Shown here piece after piece: positions 15,453-23,340 of a stretch of 64,000 nucleotides of DNA. The position numbers and the translations under genes were made by a program. The DNA lies in the NCBI RefSeq assembly GCF_014635985.1, contig NZ_BMDT01000002.1, positions 273,079-337,078 on the forward strand, read 5' to 3'. Numbering within the stretch: the stretch's first letter is position 1; each line of letters starts with the position of its first letter. The notes beneath the pieces were generated by a model, which worked only from the letters and a program-made list of their open reading frames with translations, was not told the DNA's origin and did no database searches. This DNA is from Enterococcus alcedinis (lineage in GTDB: Bacteria > Bacillota > Bacilli > Lactobacillales > Enterococcaceae).

Positions 15453-17936
15453 TTATAGGCCACATCTTAATTGAACTTTACAATTCGTACACGTACTACA
15501 ACCACCAATTTCTTCGATCGTTCCTTCTAAACAAATCGGACATTTCTCGACTTCAATTGCGTCTAGCTGAACGGGAACAGCAACTGTTTCTTGCTCTTCG
15601 TCTAACACGATTGAGGTGTCGTTTTCAACTGCTTCAAGGGTTAAGACTTGTGATTCACGGCTGCCATCGACATAAACCGTGCCACCTTTTGCGCCTCCGC
15701 TATATAAGTTTTCGTAGATTTTCGCAACTTGCTGTACCGAATAGCCACGTGGTGCGTTAACCGTCTTCGAAATCGAACTATCGACCCAACGTTGAATGAC
15801 GCATTGCACGTCAACGTGAGCTTCCGGTGCCAATTCCATTGCCGATACGAAGAATTCTGGTAATGCGTCTTTGATCGCTTTTGGTTCACGTTCTAAGTAC
15901 TCTTCAACGATTGCTGCATTGACTTCAATAAATTTCCCTAAACGTCCACTACGGAAATAAGAGAATGAGAAGTACGGCTCGAGTCCGGTTGAAACACCGG
16001 CCATTGTTCCCGTTGATCCAGTTGGTGCCACTGTCAACAAGTGTGAGTTACGAATCCCGTGCTCTAAAATACCTTCGCGAATTTCAGCTGGCATTTTTTT
16101 CATGTAGCCTGAATCAATGAATTTTTGACGTAATTCACGTGTTTCGGCATCAGTTTGACCGATTAAGAATGGGAAGCTCCCTTTTTCTTTGGCTAAGTCA
16201 ATCGATGTTTGGTACGCTGTCACAGCGATTTTTTCGAAAATTTGATCGACAAGGGCATTACCTTCGACCGATCCATACGTTTTTTCACAATAAATCAGTA
16301 AATCAGCTAAGCCCATTACGCCCAGTCCGACACGACGTTCTCCTTTGGCTTGTTTTTCGTTTTTATCAAAGAAATAAGGGGTCGCGTCAATCACGTTGTC
16401 TTGGAAACGGACACTTGTTTCTACCGCATGAGCTAACTTTTCAAAATCAACAGCTTTCGTTTCGTTATTGACCATGTTCGCTAAATTCACGGCAGCTAAG
16501 TTACATACCGCATACGGTGTTAAAGGCTGCTCGCCACACGGGTTGGTCGCGACCACTTTTTGACCGTAAGCTGTCGCATTGGTCATTTCATTCGCATTGT
16601 CGATAAAGAAAATCCCTGGTTCCGCTGAATAAGTCGCACAAAACGTAATTAAATCCCATAACTCGCGCGCTTGAATTTCTTGGTACGTCTTAACGCTGCG
16701 TCCTGTTGCTTCCCACTCGCGGACGTCGCCAATTTCTGCCCAGTTTTGGTCATAATCAGCCATTTCTTCTGGTGTGTATTGCTCGATTGCTGGGAAACGT
16801 AAAGCGTAAGTGCCATCTTTTTCAACGGCGTCCATGAAGTCTTTCGTTAAACAAACCGAAATATTGGCGCCGGACAAGAATTCACTGTTAGTCACACTAT
16901 ACGTACCACCTTGTTGCAATTTCACTTTTGCTTCAGCGATAAATTTTTGGTTGTTTTCATCTTTCGCAAAATCAGAAGCAATTAAATGTTCCAGCATCGC
17001 TTTTTCGCCAAAATCAAGTGGCGTAAATTGGAGTTTCTCTTGTGCTAAACGACGAATCGTTTCATTGGATGTCGTCTGGATTAAATGACGTAGAATCGAT
17101 GGATTTTGCATTTTTGCTAAAATAAACTCAAAGATATCTGGGTGCCAATCGGCCATCATAATCATTTGTGCGCCACGACGACTGCCACCTTGTTCGACTA
17201 AATGCGTTAAATTGGCTAAATCATTCAACCAAGAAACCGAACCGGAAGATTTACCGCTCACCCCACGGACGATCGCCGAGCGTGGGCGTAACGTTGAACC
17301 GTTCGTTCCGACACCGCCACCACGACTCATAATTTCCATGACTTCTTTACGGTGATTGGCTAAACCATCACGCGAATCGTGAATAAATGGCATCACGTAG
17401 CAGTTAAAGTACGTCACTTGTGAATCGGTGCCTGCGCCATAAAGAACACGGCCGGCTGGAATTAAGTTTTGATTGACTAATTGCTCATAGAACGCATCAA
17501 AAGCGGCTGCGTATTTTTTCGGTGATTGCTCTTCTTTCGCGATTCCATGCGCCACACGCTTGGCAATTTGTTCATAATAAAGTTCCAACGGTTTTTCAAT
17601 CTCCGTTATCGGACGAATCACACGACCGCTACTTGCCTCTTCACCTTCTAAAACACTGCGAAATTCTTCTTCGACTTCGATTTCAACGGTTTCAGCTTCA
17701 ATATTCACCACATGACCTAAACCACGTGCCGGATATTGCGGATCAGGCTTGGTTGTCAAAACAACCAAGTCTCCAATAACAAGCGTTTCACCTGTCGGAT
17801 CTTTTGCCGCGTAACGATCGAGCATAATTAAGCGTGAAATACCTGAGAACTGTTGTCTCATGTCTGTTGTAATCGGATAAATCCCCGGAAAATCAGGAAT
17901 AATTTTATTTAAATTTTCGATTTGCATTGTTATCAT
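15453..17936 (-). CDS. nrdJ: Adenosylcobalamin-dependent (class II) ribonucleoside reductase
   Basis: This 827-residue class II reductase has the active-site motif NPCGEQ near residue 475, the substrate/phosphate-binding PTGSTGTMAGVSTGLEP near 650, and a C-terminal redox Cys cluster (CPICLEG...CSTCTNC...CGL) that would accept electrons from thioredoxin. It makes deoxyribonucleotides with or without oxygen, using adenosylcobalamin to create the thiyl radical. The ATG has GAGG 8 nt upstream. The gene is followed by the PduO-type adenosyltransferase. Its promoter carries two NrdR boxes, so it should be repressed when deoxynucleotides are plentiful. Confidence 0.92.
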   Translation of the reverse strand: MITMQIENLNKIIPDFPGIYPITTDMRQQFSGISRLIMLDRYAAKDPTGETLVIGDLVVLTTKPDPQYPARGLGHVVNIEAETVEIEVEEEFRSVLEGEEASSGRVIRPITEIEKPLELYYEQIAKRVAHGIAKEEQSPKKYAAAFDAFYEQLVNQNLIPAGRVLYGAGTDSQVTYFNCYVMPFIHDSRDGLANHRKEVMEIMSRGGGVGTNGSTLRPRSAIVRGVSGKSSGSVSWLNDLANLTHLVEQGGSRRGAQMIMMADWHPDIFEFILAKMQNPSILRHLIQTTSNETIRRLAQEKLQFTPLDFGEKAMLEHLIASDFAKDENNQKFIAEAKVKLQQGGTYSVTNSEFLSGANISVCLTKDFMDAVEKDGTYALRFPAIEQYTPEEMADYDQNWAEIGDVREWEATGRSVKTYQEIQARELWDLITFCATYSAEPGIFFIDNANEMTNATAYGQKVVATNPCGEQPLTPYAVCNLAAVNLANMVNNETKAVDFEKLAHAVETSVRFQDNVIDATPYFFDKNEKQAKGERRVGLGVMGLADLLIYCEKTYGSVEGNALVDQIFEKIAVTAYQTSIDLAKEKGSFPFLIGQTDAETRELRQKFIDSGYMKKMPAEIREGILEHGIRNSHLLTVAPTGSTGTMAGVSTGLEPYFSFSYFRSGRLGKFIEVNAAIVEEYLEREPKAIKDALPEFFVSAMELAPEAHVDVQCVIQRWVDSSISKTVNAPRGYSVQQVAKIYENLYSGGAKGGTVYVDGSRESQVLTLEAVENDTSIVLDEEQETVAVPVQLDAIEVEKCPICLEGTIEEIGGCSTCTNCKVQLRCGL

Positions 17937-17961
17937 TCAAAACACCTCTTAAAATCATTAA

Positions 17962-17977
17962 GCACAACATATAGTGC
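17962..17977. promoter_or_regulatory. NrdR box, proximal to nrdJ
   Basis: GCACAACATATAGTGC matches the conserved core of the NrdR box (acaCwAtATaTwGtgt), differing at three weak positions. It lies just downstream of the nrdJ -10 element. Its start is 32 bp from the second box, about three helical turns, as in known paired boxes. Confidence 0.82.
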
Positions 17978-17987
17978 CGATAGATTG

Positions 17988-18016
17988 ATTTTAACACCAT
18001 ATATTGTGTATTTCAA
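17988..18016 (-). promoter_or_regulatory. nrdJ promoter
   Basis: On the minus strand TTGAAA (18011-18016), a 17-nt spacer and TAAAAT (17988-17993) form a good sigma-A promoter. The whole spacer is occupied by the distal NrdR box, so NrdR binding would block polymerase. Confidence 0.75.
17994..18009. promoter_or_regulatory. NrdR box, between -35 and -10 of nrdJ
   Basis: ACACCATATATTGTGT agrees with the NrdR consensus at 15 of 16 positions. It sits between the -35 and -10 hexamers of the nrdJ promoter. Confidence 0.87.
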
Positions 18017-18040
18017 TCTTGACTTTTGAAACCGATTCTG

Positions 18041-18063
18041 TTATTGAGAACTATTCTCAATAA
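18041..18063. promoter_or_regulatory. Fur-like inverted repeat upstream of the yoaK-type gene
   Basis: TTATTGAGAA and TTCTCAATAA are perfect 10-bp arms around a 3-bp centre. The inner TGAGAAC-T-ATTCTCA resembles the 7-1-7 organisation of Fur-family boxes. It ends 4 bp before the -35 of the plus-strand promoter and about 25 bp upstream of the nrdJ -35, so it could affect either gene. Confidence 0.55.
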
Positions 18064-18067
18064 CTTT

Positions 18068-18097
18068 TTGCTTTTTTTAGTGGATAAAAGTTATACT
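18068..18097 (+). promoter_or_regulatory. Promoter of the yoaK-carbonic anhydrase pair
   Basis: TTGCTT (18068-18073), an 18-nt spacer and TATACT (18092-18097) make a plausible sigma-A promoter 70 bp upstream of the plus-strand gene pair. Confidence 0.5.
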
Positions 18098-18168
18098 AAA
18101 TAAACAAGCTTTTCTTCATTAACAACGTTTGAGACGCTTTACTTCTATTCGAAAGGAACAGATAAAAG

Positions 18169-18849
18169 ATGAATTCAGAACCTTATTACAAACGAAAAAT
18201 CATATTAGCCCTGTTTCTCAGTGGCTTATCCGGATTTATTGATATTTTGGGATTATTTAGCATTGGTGGCATGTTTCTATCTTTTATGAGTGGTAATTCG
18301 ACGCGTTTTGCATTTTATTTAGCGGATGGTCATTTTCGCCAAGCCCTCCCCTACTTATTAATTATTTCAGGCTTTGTCTTCGGTGCTTTTTTAGGTGACC
18401 AACTCAAGAGCCATTTTCCTAAATACAAATTAATTAGTATTTTAATTGTTGAAACAGCCTTAATTTTAACAAGTTATACGATGCTTCATTTCACCTTCTC
18501 GGATGAGTGGACCCATCTTCCATTGACCATCGCGATGGGTTTGCAAAATGCGATTCAAATTGAAGTCGGTGATAAAATTATTGGTCGAACGTTCTTCTCA
18601 GGCGTTTTACACTCACTTGGCGCCTCTCTTTCACAACTCTTGCAAAAGAAAGCTTCATGGAAATCACCGGCACTTGATCTATTGATTTGGATTGTTGCGG
18701 TCTCAGGCGCGTTTTTAGCTGGTATCCTACAACCGAACATTCCAACCAAAACACTCCTTGGTGCGGTCTCAATCATTTTACTTTTACTGATTCTTTTTAT
18801 TATAATATTAAGAAGTGCTGAGAAAAGAAACTTTATCACGCTACGCTAA
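18169..18849 (+). CDS. YoaK family membrane protein (DUF1275)
   Basis: This 226-residue protein has about six hydrophobic segments and the family pattern at the N-terminus (ALFLSGLSGFIDILGL, then GGMFLSFMSGNSTRFAFYLADG). It ends with a hydrophobic helix and a basic tail. DUF1275/YoaK proteins are integral membrane proteins without a firmly known function. The AAGGAAC ribosome-binding site precedes the ATG. The carbonic anhydrase gene starts 18 bp downstream, so both are probably on one transcript behind the Fur-like dyad. Confidence 0.85.
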   Translation: MNSEPYYKRKIILALFLSGLSGFIDILGLFSIGGMFLSFMSGNSTRFAFYLADGHFRQALPYLLIISGFVFGAFLGDQLKSHFPKYKLISILIVETALILTSYTMLHFTFSDEWTHLPLTIAMGLQNAIQIEVGDKIIGRTFFSGVLHSLGASLSQLLQKKASWKSPALDLLIWIVAVSGAFLAGILQPNIPTKTLLGAVSIILLLLILFIIILRSAEKRNFITLR

Positions 18850-18867
18850 TTTAAAGGAGACGAGAAA

Positions 18868-19419
18868 ATGAAACAAGTTTTTAAAGATATTTTATCGTAT
18901 AATGAAGCTTTTGTAGAAAATAAGGAGTATCTCCCCTACCAAACAGATAGCAATCCGAATAAGAAATTAGCGATACTAACTTGCATGGACAGTCGCTTAA
19001 CCGAATTATTACCGGCCGCGCTTGGTATTAAGAATGGTGATGCTAAAACCATTAAAAATGCGGGCGGAATGATTACAAGTCCTGTCGGATCAACCATTCG
19101 TAGTCTCGTCGTTTCGATTTATGCCTTTGATATTAAACAAGTAATGGTAATTGGACACGATGATTGCGGTATGAGCCATGTTGATAATTCACCTTTAATT
19201 GAAAAAATGAAAGAACGCGGCATCTCAAAAGAAGCCTTTGAAACATTTGACTCGGACAAGTTTGATACTGCTCGCTGGTTAGAAGGATTTGATAATGTGG
19301 AAGAATCCGTGGCAAAAACGGTGGATGCCATCATTAATCATCCACTCATCTCAAAAGACGTCGAAGTTCGCGGATTTGTGATTAATCCAAATACTGGGAA
19401 ATTACGAGTTGTGAAATAA
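18868..19419 (+). CDS. Beta-class carbonic anhydrase
   Basis: This 183-residue protein shows the beta-carbonic anhydrase zinc ligands Cys39 (in CMDSR), His97 and Cys100 (in GHDDCGM), with the Asp41-Arg43 dyad next to the first ligand. It interconverts CO2 and bicarbonate in the cytosol, providing bicarbonate for carboxylations and helping pH control. Length is typical of the short Gram-positive form. GGAGACG precedes the ATG. It is the second gene after yoaK and ends at a strong terminator. Confidence 0.9.
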   Translation: MKQVFKDILSYNEAFVENKEYLPYQTDSNPNKKLAILTCMDSRLTELLPAALGIKNGDAKTIKNAGGMITSPVGSTIRSLVVSIYAFDIKQVMVIGHDDCGMSHVDNSPLIEKMKERGISKEAFETFDSDKFDTARWLEGFDNVEESVAKTVDAIINHPLISKDVEVRGFVINPNTGKLRVVK

Positions 19420-19437
19420 GAACTGGTATTCAAATAC

Positions 19438-19486
19438 AATGACCCTCAAAAGTTGGACTTCTTAGGTCGAACTTTTGAGGGTCATT
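19438..19486 (+). terminator. Terminator after the carbonic anhydrase gene
   Basis: A 17-bp perfect stem (AATGACCCTCAAAAGTT and its complement) with a 15-nt loop lies 18 bp after the stop codon. The tail is short (ATACTTTG), but the stem is strong. Confidence 0.75.
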
Positions 19487-19495
19487 ATACTTTGC

Positions 19496-19651
19496 TTAAT
19501 TATTTTTGTTTAACTTTAAAAGTAACACTTCATATGGTCTTAATTGTAGGTGTTGCTCTTTTTCAGTATTCGTAATTAAATCGATACTTGTGTCAGATAC
19601 TTGAATTTCCTTTGTCGTCTCAGAGAAATTCATCACGAAAATGATAAAACT
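19496..19651 (-). pseudogene. Decayed 3' end of a glycoside hydrolase gene
   Basis: Reading the minus strand from 19651 to the TAA at 19496 gives about 50 codons with FVMNFSETTKEIQ, DLITNTEKE and a final LQLRPYEVLLLKL. This is the pattern of the C-terminal beta-sandwich ending glycosidases such as GH42 beta-galactosidases or GH13 oligosaccharide hydrolases. The frame closes at a stop near 19672 with no catalytic domain upstream, because recQ ends there. I read it as the remnant of a deleted sugar hydrolase; which family cannot be decided from so short a piece. Confidence 0.55.
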
Positions 19652-19693
19652 TATCAGACTACGTATAAATTATTGTACTGTTTTTGAACATTG

Positions 19694-21454
19694 TTAGTCC
19701 TGTTTCAATACAGCCAAAAACGCTTCACCGTATTTTTCTAATTTATTTTGTCCAACACCTTTAATGTCTAAGAATGCCAGCGAGTTTTGTGGTTGTTTCT
19801 CGGCTAATTCTTTTAAGGTTTGGTCTGAAAAAATAACGTACGGTGGCATGCCTTGTTCACGCGCAATCTCTAATCGTAAGTTGCGTAGTTTCTCGAACAA
19901 TTCATCGTCAGCGACAATTTGTTTGACGACGTTTTGTTTGCGTGAGACTATTTCTTTACCTAATAGGACTTGAACGCCTTTATTTGAAACAGACAAGGTT
20001 GGAAATTGTCCTTCTGAAGGGGTTAAGTAACCTTCGGCTGTTAAATAGTCAATCAGTCCACCCAAATCTTTTTGGGTCCAATCTTTCATCAAGCCGTGTG
20101 TCGGTAATTGCTCAAAACGCCACTGTTTGACTTTCTGGTCATTCGATCCGCAGAGTACTTTAATGACTAGTGATTTACCAAAGCGCTCACCCATTCGTTT
20201 AACGCATGATAAGACTTTTTGTGTTTCAACCGTAATTTCAACGACCTCACGATCATCCAAACAGTTGCTACATTGCCCACATTCGCTGGTATTTTCTTCG
20301 CCAAAATAACGCAAAATATACTGCTGTAAACACATTTGTGTATGGGCGTATTGATTCATTTCTTGTAATTTCATATGTTCACTTTGACGATAAGTGATGT
20401 CGGATTCCGATTGTTCGATAAAGAATTTTTGAATTTGAATATCTTGTGCACCGTACATCAAAATTGCTTCACTCGGCAAACCGTCTCGTCCAGCACGACC
20501 GGCTTCTTGGTAATACGATTCAATGTTACCCGGCATTTGCGCATGGATGACGAAACGAACGTTACTTTTATTAATTCCCATTCCAAAAGCATTGGTTGCG
20601 ACAATCACAGCGATTTGGTCGTACAAGAAGGCTTCTTGATTGCTCGAACGATCGACTTCACTTAAACCTGCATGGTAGCGACCGGCTTTGATTTTATGAT
20701 GGGTTAATAATTGATAAATGCGTTCGACTTCTTTACGAGTACTCGCATAAATAATGCCTGCTTGGTCTTTGTTTAGACGTAAATACTCAAGTAAGTAAAC
20801 ATCCTTTTGGTTTTTAACAACTTGAAAAGATAAGTTTTTACGAGCAAAACCTGTCTTGACTTCGTTTTCCATGGGAATGCCTAGTCGTTTGCGAATGTCT
20901 TCTGCAACTTGAGGTGTTGCGGTTGCCGTTAGTGCCACGATGGGTGGTTTTTGGTCGAATTGTTGAATCGTTTCAGCGACACTTAAATAACTTGGACGAA
21001 AATCATGTCCCCATTGTGAAATACAGTGGGCTTCATCGACTGCCAATAAACTAAGCGGCACGTAGCGTAATAATTCTTGAAAATCAAAACTCGTTAAACG
21101 TTCAGGTGCAACGTAAAGAAGTTTGACTTCCCCTTGCCCCACTTGGCGAAAACGTTGATTGGTTTCTTCTTGTGACAACGTACTATTAATATAAGTCGCT
21201 GGTATCCCCATTTCATTCAATTGATCGACTTGGTCTTTCATTAGTGAAATTAGCGGCGAGATCACAAGGGTCAAACCTTCCAACATGAGTGACGGTAGTT
21301 GGTAACAAACCGATTTCCCTCCGCCTGTTGGCATGATTCCTAACACATTCTCACCGTTTAAAATCGCATCGATAATGGTTTCTTGCCCCGGACGAAACTC
21401 GGAGTAACCAAATTTTTCTGCTAAAAGTTGTTGCTTTGTATTAATTAGATTCAT
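19694..21454 (-). CDS. recQ: ATP-dependent DNA helicase RecQ
   Basis: This is a RecQ helicase of about 586 residues. It has Walker A MPTGGGKSVCYQLP near residue 40, VDEAH near 140, motif VI EAGRAGRDG near 325, the zinc-binding RQC region (CLQQY...CGQCSNCLDD, residues 375-410) and a C-terminal HRDC domain (residues 500-585). It unwinds 3'-to-5' in recombination repair. The assumed ATG has GAGGAG immediately upstream, which is too close to be ideal. Upstream TTG codons fall in the hairpin of the preceding gene, so the exact start is uncertain. It is monocistronic. Confidence 0.92.
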   Translation of the reverse strand: MNLINTKQQLLAEKFGYSEFRPGQETIIDAILNGENVLGIMPTGGGKSVCYQLPSLMLEGLTLVISPLISLMKDQVDQLNEMGIPATYINSTLSQEETNQRFRQVGQGEVKLLYVAPERLTSFDFQELLRYVPLSLLAVDEAHCISQWGHDFRPSYLSVAETIQQFDQKPPIVALTATATPQVAEDIRKRLGIPMENEVKTGFARKNLSFQVVKNQKDVYLLEYLRLNKDQAGIIYASTRKEVERIYQLLTHHKIKAGRYHAGLSEVDRSSNQEAFLYDQIAVIVATNAFGMGINKSNVRFVIHAQMPGNIESYYQEAGRAGRDGLPSEAILMYGAQDIQIQKFFIEQSESDITYRQSEHMKLQEMNQYAHTQMCLQQYILRYFGEENTSECGQCSNCLDDREVVEITVETQKVLSCVKRMGERFGKSLVIKVLCGSNDQKVKQWRFEQLPTHGLMKDWTQKDLGGLIDYLTAEGYLTPSEGQFPTLSVSNKGVQVLLGKEIVSRKQNVVKQIVADDELFEKLRNLRLEIAREQGMPPYVIFSDQTLKELAEKQPQNSLAFLDIKGVGQNKLEKYGEAFLAVLKQD

Positions 21455-21485
21455 CTCCTCAATCTCATTCCTTTGACTTCGACAA

Positions 21486-21539
21486 AAACAAGCAATCAAA
21501 GTGATGGTCTTAGTATACCAAAACTTTGATTGCTTGTTT
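21486..21539 (-). terminator. Terminator hairpin with a promoter-like -10 in its loop
   Basis: Perfect 17-bp arms (AAACAAGCAATCAAAGT and complement) enclose a 20-nt loop. A T-tract follows on the minus strand, so it ends the upstream GNAT/SGNH transcript. The loop holds TGGTATACT on the minus strand, an extended -10 suited to recQ. Confidence 0.75.
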
Positions 21540-21556
21540 CATTTTTTAGAGAATCG

Positions 21557-21988
21557 TTACGCTTTTAAACGTTTGTGTAAATAATACTTCGTGACACCAC
21601 GCATCGGCATGTCTTCTAATGAACCAAAAATTTCATACCCATTTTTTTGATAAAATTCAAGTGCTTGATAGCTTTTTGTTGTTAACGTTAAATGAATCAT
21701 CTCACGTTGTCGCGCGATTTCTTCAATTTTTTGCATAAGTTGGCTACCAATTCGTTGTTCACGGTAACCCTCATCTACGGCTAATAAATTGATGTAAATC
21801 GATTCATACGTTTGTTTCGCAATTAATCCTCCGGCTATTTTCCCTTGATAAACGGCTGCGATAGCAATCATTTCATCCTCGATTTTTTCAATACCTGCTG
21901 CTTCGTTTTGTGCGTCAAAAATCCCTTCTAACACGCTACGTAATTCTTCTACTTCAATTGACTCAAAGGTTACTTGATTCTTTTCCAA
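21557..21988 (-). CDS. GNAT family N-acetyltransferase
   Basis: This 143-residue GNAT has its acetyl-CoA loop in YREQRIGSQLMQKI (about residues 75-88) and the usual C-terminal TTKSYQALEFYQKNGYEIFG. The N-terminal part (GIFDAQNEAAGIEKIED...) is typical of a small Bacilli subgroup of unknown substrate. The apparent start is a TTG that lies inside the end of the SGNH hydrolase gene (26-bp overlap). No better start exists before residue 40, so translational coupling is likely. It ends before the recQ hairpin. Confidence 0.78.
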   Translation of the reverse strand: MEKNQVTFESIEVEELRSVLEGIFDAQNEAAGIEKIEDEMIAIAAVYQGKIAGGLIAKQTYESIYINLLAVDEGYREQRIGSQLMQKIEEIARQREMIHLTLTTKSYQALEFYQKNGYEIFGSLEDMPMRGVTKYYLHKRLKA

Positions 21989-22634
21989 ATTGAAACCCCA
22001 TTTCTTTTAGTATGGCATTGGCAATTAAGAAATGCCCATTTTTATTTGGATGCACCCGATCATCCGATAATAGATAACTTGATTGTTGCGTTAAGTAGTC
22101 ATCCACTACTGCTTGTAAATCAAAATAAGGCAATTGATTCTTTTCAGCTAGTCGTTTGACTACCGCTTGGTATTTCTTTAATTGCTGCAGCATCGGATCG
22201 TCTGAACTCTTTTCAAACATAAAAGGACTCAGTAAAAAAATCCCTTTGACTTTTTCTTTTGTTTGATCGATTAAGGTTTGATACGTTTGTTCGAATACAT
22301 CGAGAGTGACTAGATCAGTCGGATGTTGAAACGCACTGTCAAAAAAGCGCCAAACATCGTTGATTCCGATTAAAATTGCCACATAATCAGGGGCTAAATC
22401 AAGGACATCCCTCTGCCAACGCTGCGCTAAATCGGTCACGCGGTTGCCACTGATGCCTTTATTAATCACCTTGATGACGTATTCTGGATACACCGCCGTT
22501 AAAGCTTGCGAAATCATTGAGACATAGCCTTCGCCAAGACTATCAAAATTGCCTGGAGTACTTTGATAATTTCGATTCACATCCGTGACAGAATCTCCGA
22601 TAAAAAGAACTTTTGTTTCTTTTTCAATGAGCAT
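21963..22634 (-). CDS. SGNH/GDSL-type esterase
   Basis: This 223-residue SGNH hydrolase has block I GDSVTD (nucleophile Ser near residue 15), block III GINDVWRF near 100 and the C-terminal SDDRVHPNKNGH with the catalytic Asp/His. It has no signal peptide, so it probably deacylates a small ester or acetylated sugar in the cytosol. The open frame extends 96 codons further upstream but without coding character. The ATG chosen has AAAGGAAG upstream. A TATAAT-like -10 and a cre-like GGAAACGTTTAC lie 20-45 bp upstream, hinting at sugar-linked control. Confidence 0.85.
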   Translation of the reverse strand: MLIEKETKVLFIGDSVTDVNRNYQSTPGNFDSLGEGYVSMISQALTAVYPEYVIKVINKGISGNRVTDLAQRWQRDVLDLAPDYVAILIGINDVWRFFDSAFQHPTDLVTLDVFEQTYQTLIDQTKEKVKGIFLLSPFMFEKSSDDPMLQQLKKYQAVVKRLAEKNQLPYFDLQAVVDDYLTQQSSYLLSDDRVHPNKNGHFLIANAILKEMGFQFGKESSNL

Positions 22635-22750
22635 GAGTACATTCTTCCTTTCACAGTAAACGTTTCCTCCATTATACCGATACATCTGATAAAAAAACAG
22701 AGGCAATCCTAATTTAACGCCATTTGTTCCCTTTTTTTCAAGCAATAAAA

Positions 22751-22778
22751 TTGACGAATCCTTCGACATCATTATACA
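22751..22778 (+). promoter_or_regulatory. Promoter of the YehR-like lipoprotein gene
   Basis: TTGACG (22751-22756), a 16-nt spacer and TATACA (22773-22778) lie about 30 bp upstream of the ATG. Confidence 0.55.
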
Positions 22779-22806
22779 TTTACGGTATGAAAGCGAGGCG
22801 ATTCTC

Positions 22807-23280
22807 ATGAAACAGCCAATTAAAAAAGGATTTTTTAGTCTATTATTTTTTGTTCTTTTGGTCTTATTTACTGCCTGTAGTCCAGGTTCCGATGCCAAAC
22901 CACAATCCAAAACATTTATCAACGAGTCACCTGAAATGACTACTGAGATGATCTACACTTACGAAGGGGATAAAGTGATTCATCAAAAAACGACGAATAC
23001 TATGCCTTATTCAAGCCTAGGAGTCACAACCCAAGAAGAAGCCAAAGCAATTCTTGACCCGATTGTTGAACAATATCAAGGCTATGAAGGCTTAACAGAA
23101 ACCATCGACTATCAAGAAAATCAATTTATCGAAGTGGTCGAAGTTGATTATTTAGTTGTTGATATTGAAGCAATACGCAATATCCCTGGTATGACTTTTG
23201 AAGGAGATGTTTCTAACGGAATCAGTCTAAAACGCTCGGAAGAAATGCTCTTAGAAAATGGATTTATCGAGAAAGAATGA
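22807..23280 (+). CDS. YehR-like lipoprotein (DUF1307)
   Basis: This 157-residue exported lipoprotein has a basic N-terminus, a hydrophobic segment FFSLLFFVLLVLF and the lipobox LFTAC (lipid-modified Cys at about 24). The mature part has the DUF1307/YehR pattern: MIYTYEGDKVIHQKTTNT, then GLTETIDYQENQFIEVVEVDY and a C-terminal LKRSEEMLLENGF. The function of this family is not known. GAGGCG precedes the ATG. It is a single gene with its own promoter and terminator, divergent from the SGNH hydrolase gene. Confidence 0.85.
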   Translation: MKQPIKKGFFSLLFFVLLVLFTACSPGSDAKPQSKTFINESPEMTTEMIYTYEGDKVIHQKTTNTMPYSSLGVTTQEEAKAILDPIVEQYQGYEGLTETIDYQENQFIEVVEVDYLVVDIEAIRNIPGMTFEGDVSNGISLKRSEEMLLENGFIEKE

Positions 23281-23293
23281 CATACTAATCGAC

Positions 23294-23328
23294 AAAAGAC
23301 ACCCAAATTTTCCATTTGGGTGTCTTTT
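23294..23328. terminator. Convergent terminator
   Basis: A 15-bp stem (AAAAGACACCCAAAT and complement) with a 5-nt loop and flanking A and T tracts lies between the YehR-like gene and the convergent methyltransferase gene. It serves both. Confidence 0.88.
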
Positions 23329-23340
23329 TTGTGTGTTTAT

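Noticed and set aside
22635-22922. 96-codon upstream extension of the SGNH hydrolase
   Set aside because: It overlaps the divergent lipoprotein gene and promoter, has no ribosome-binding site, and family members start at the downstream ATG.
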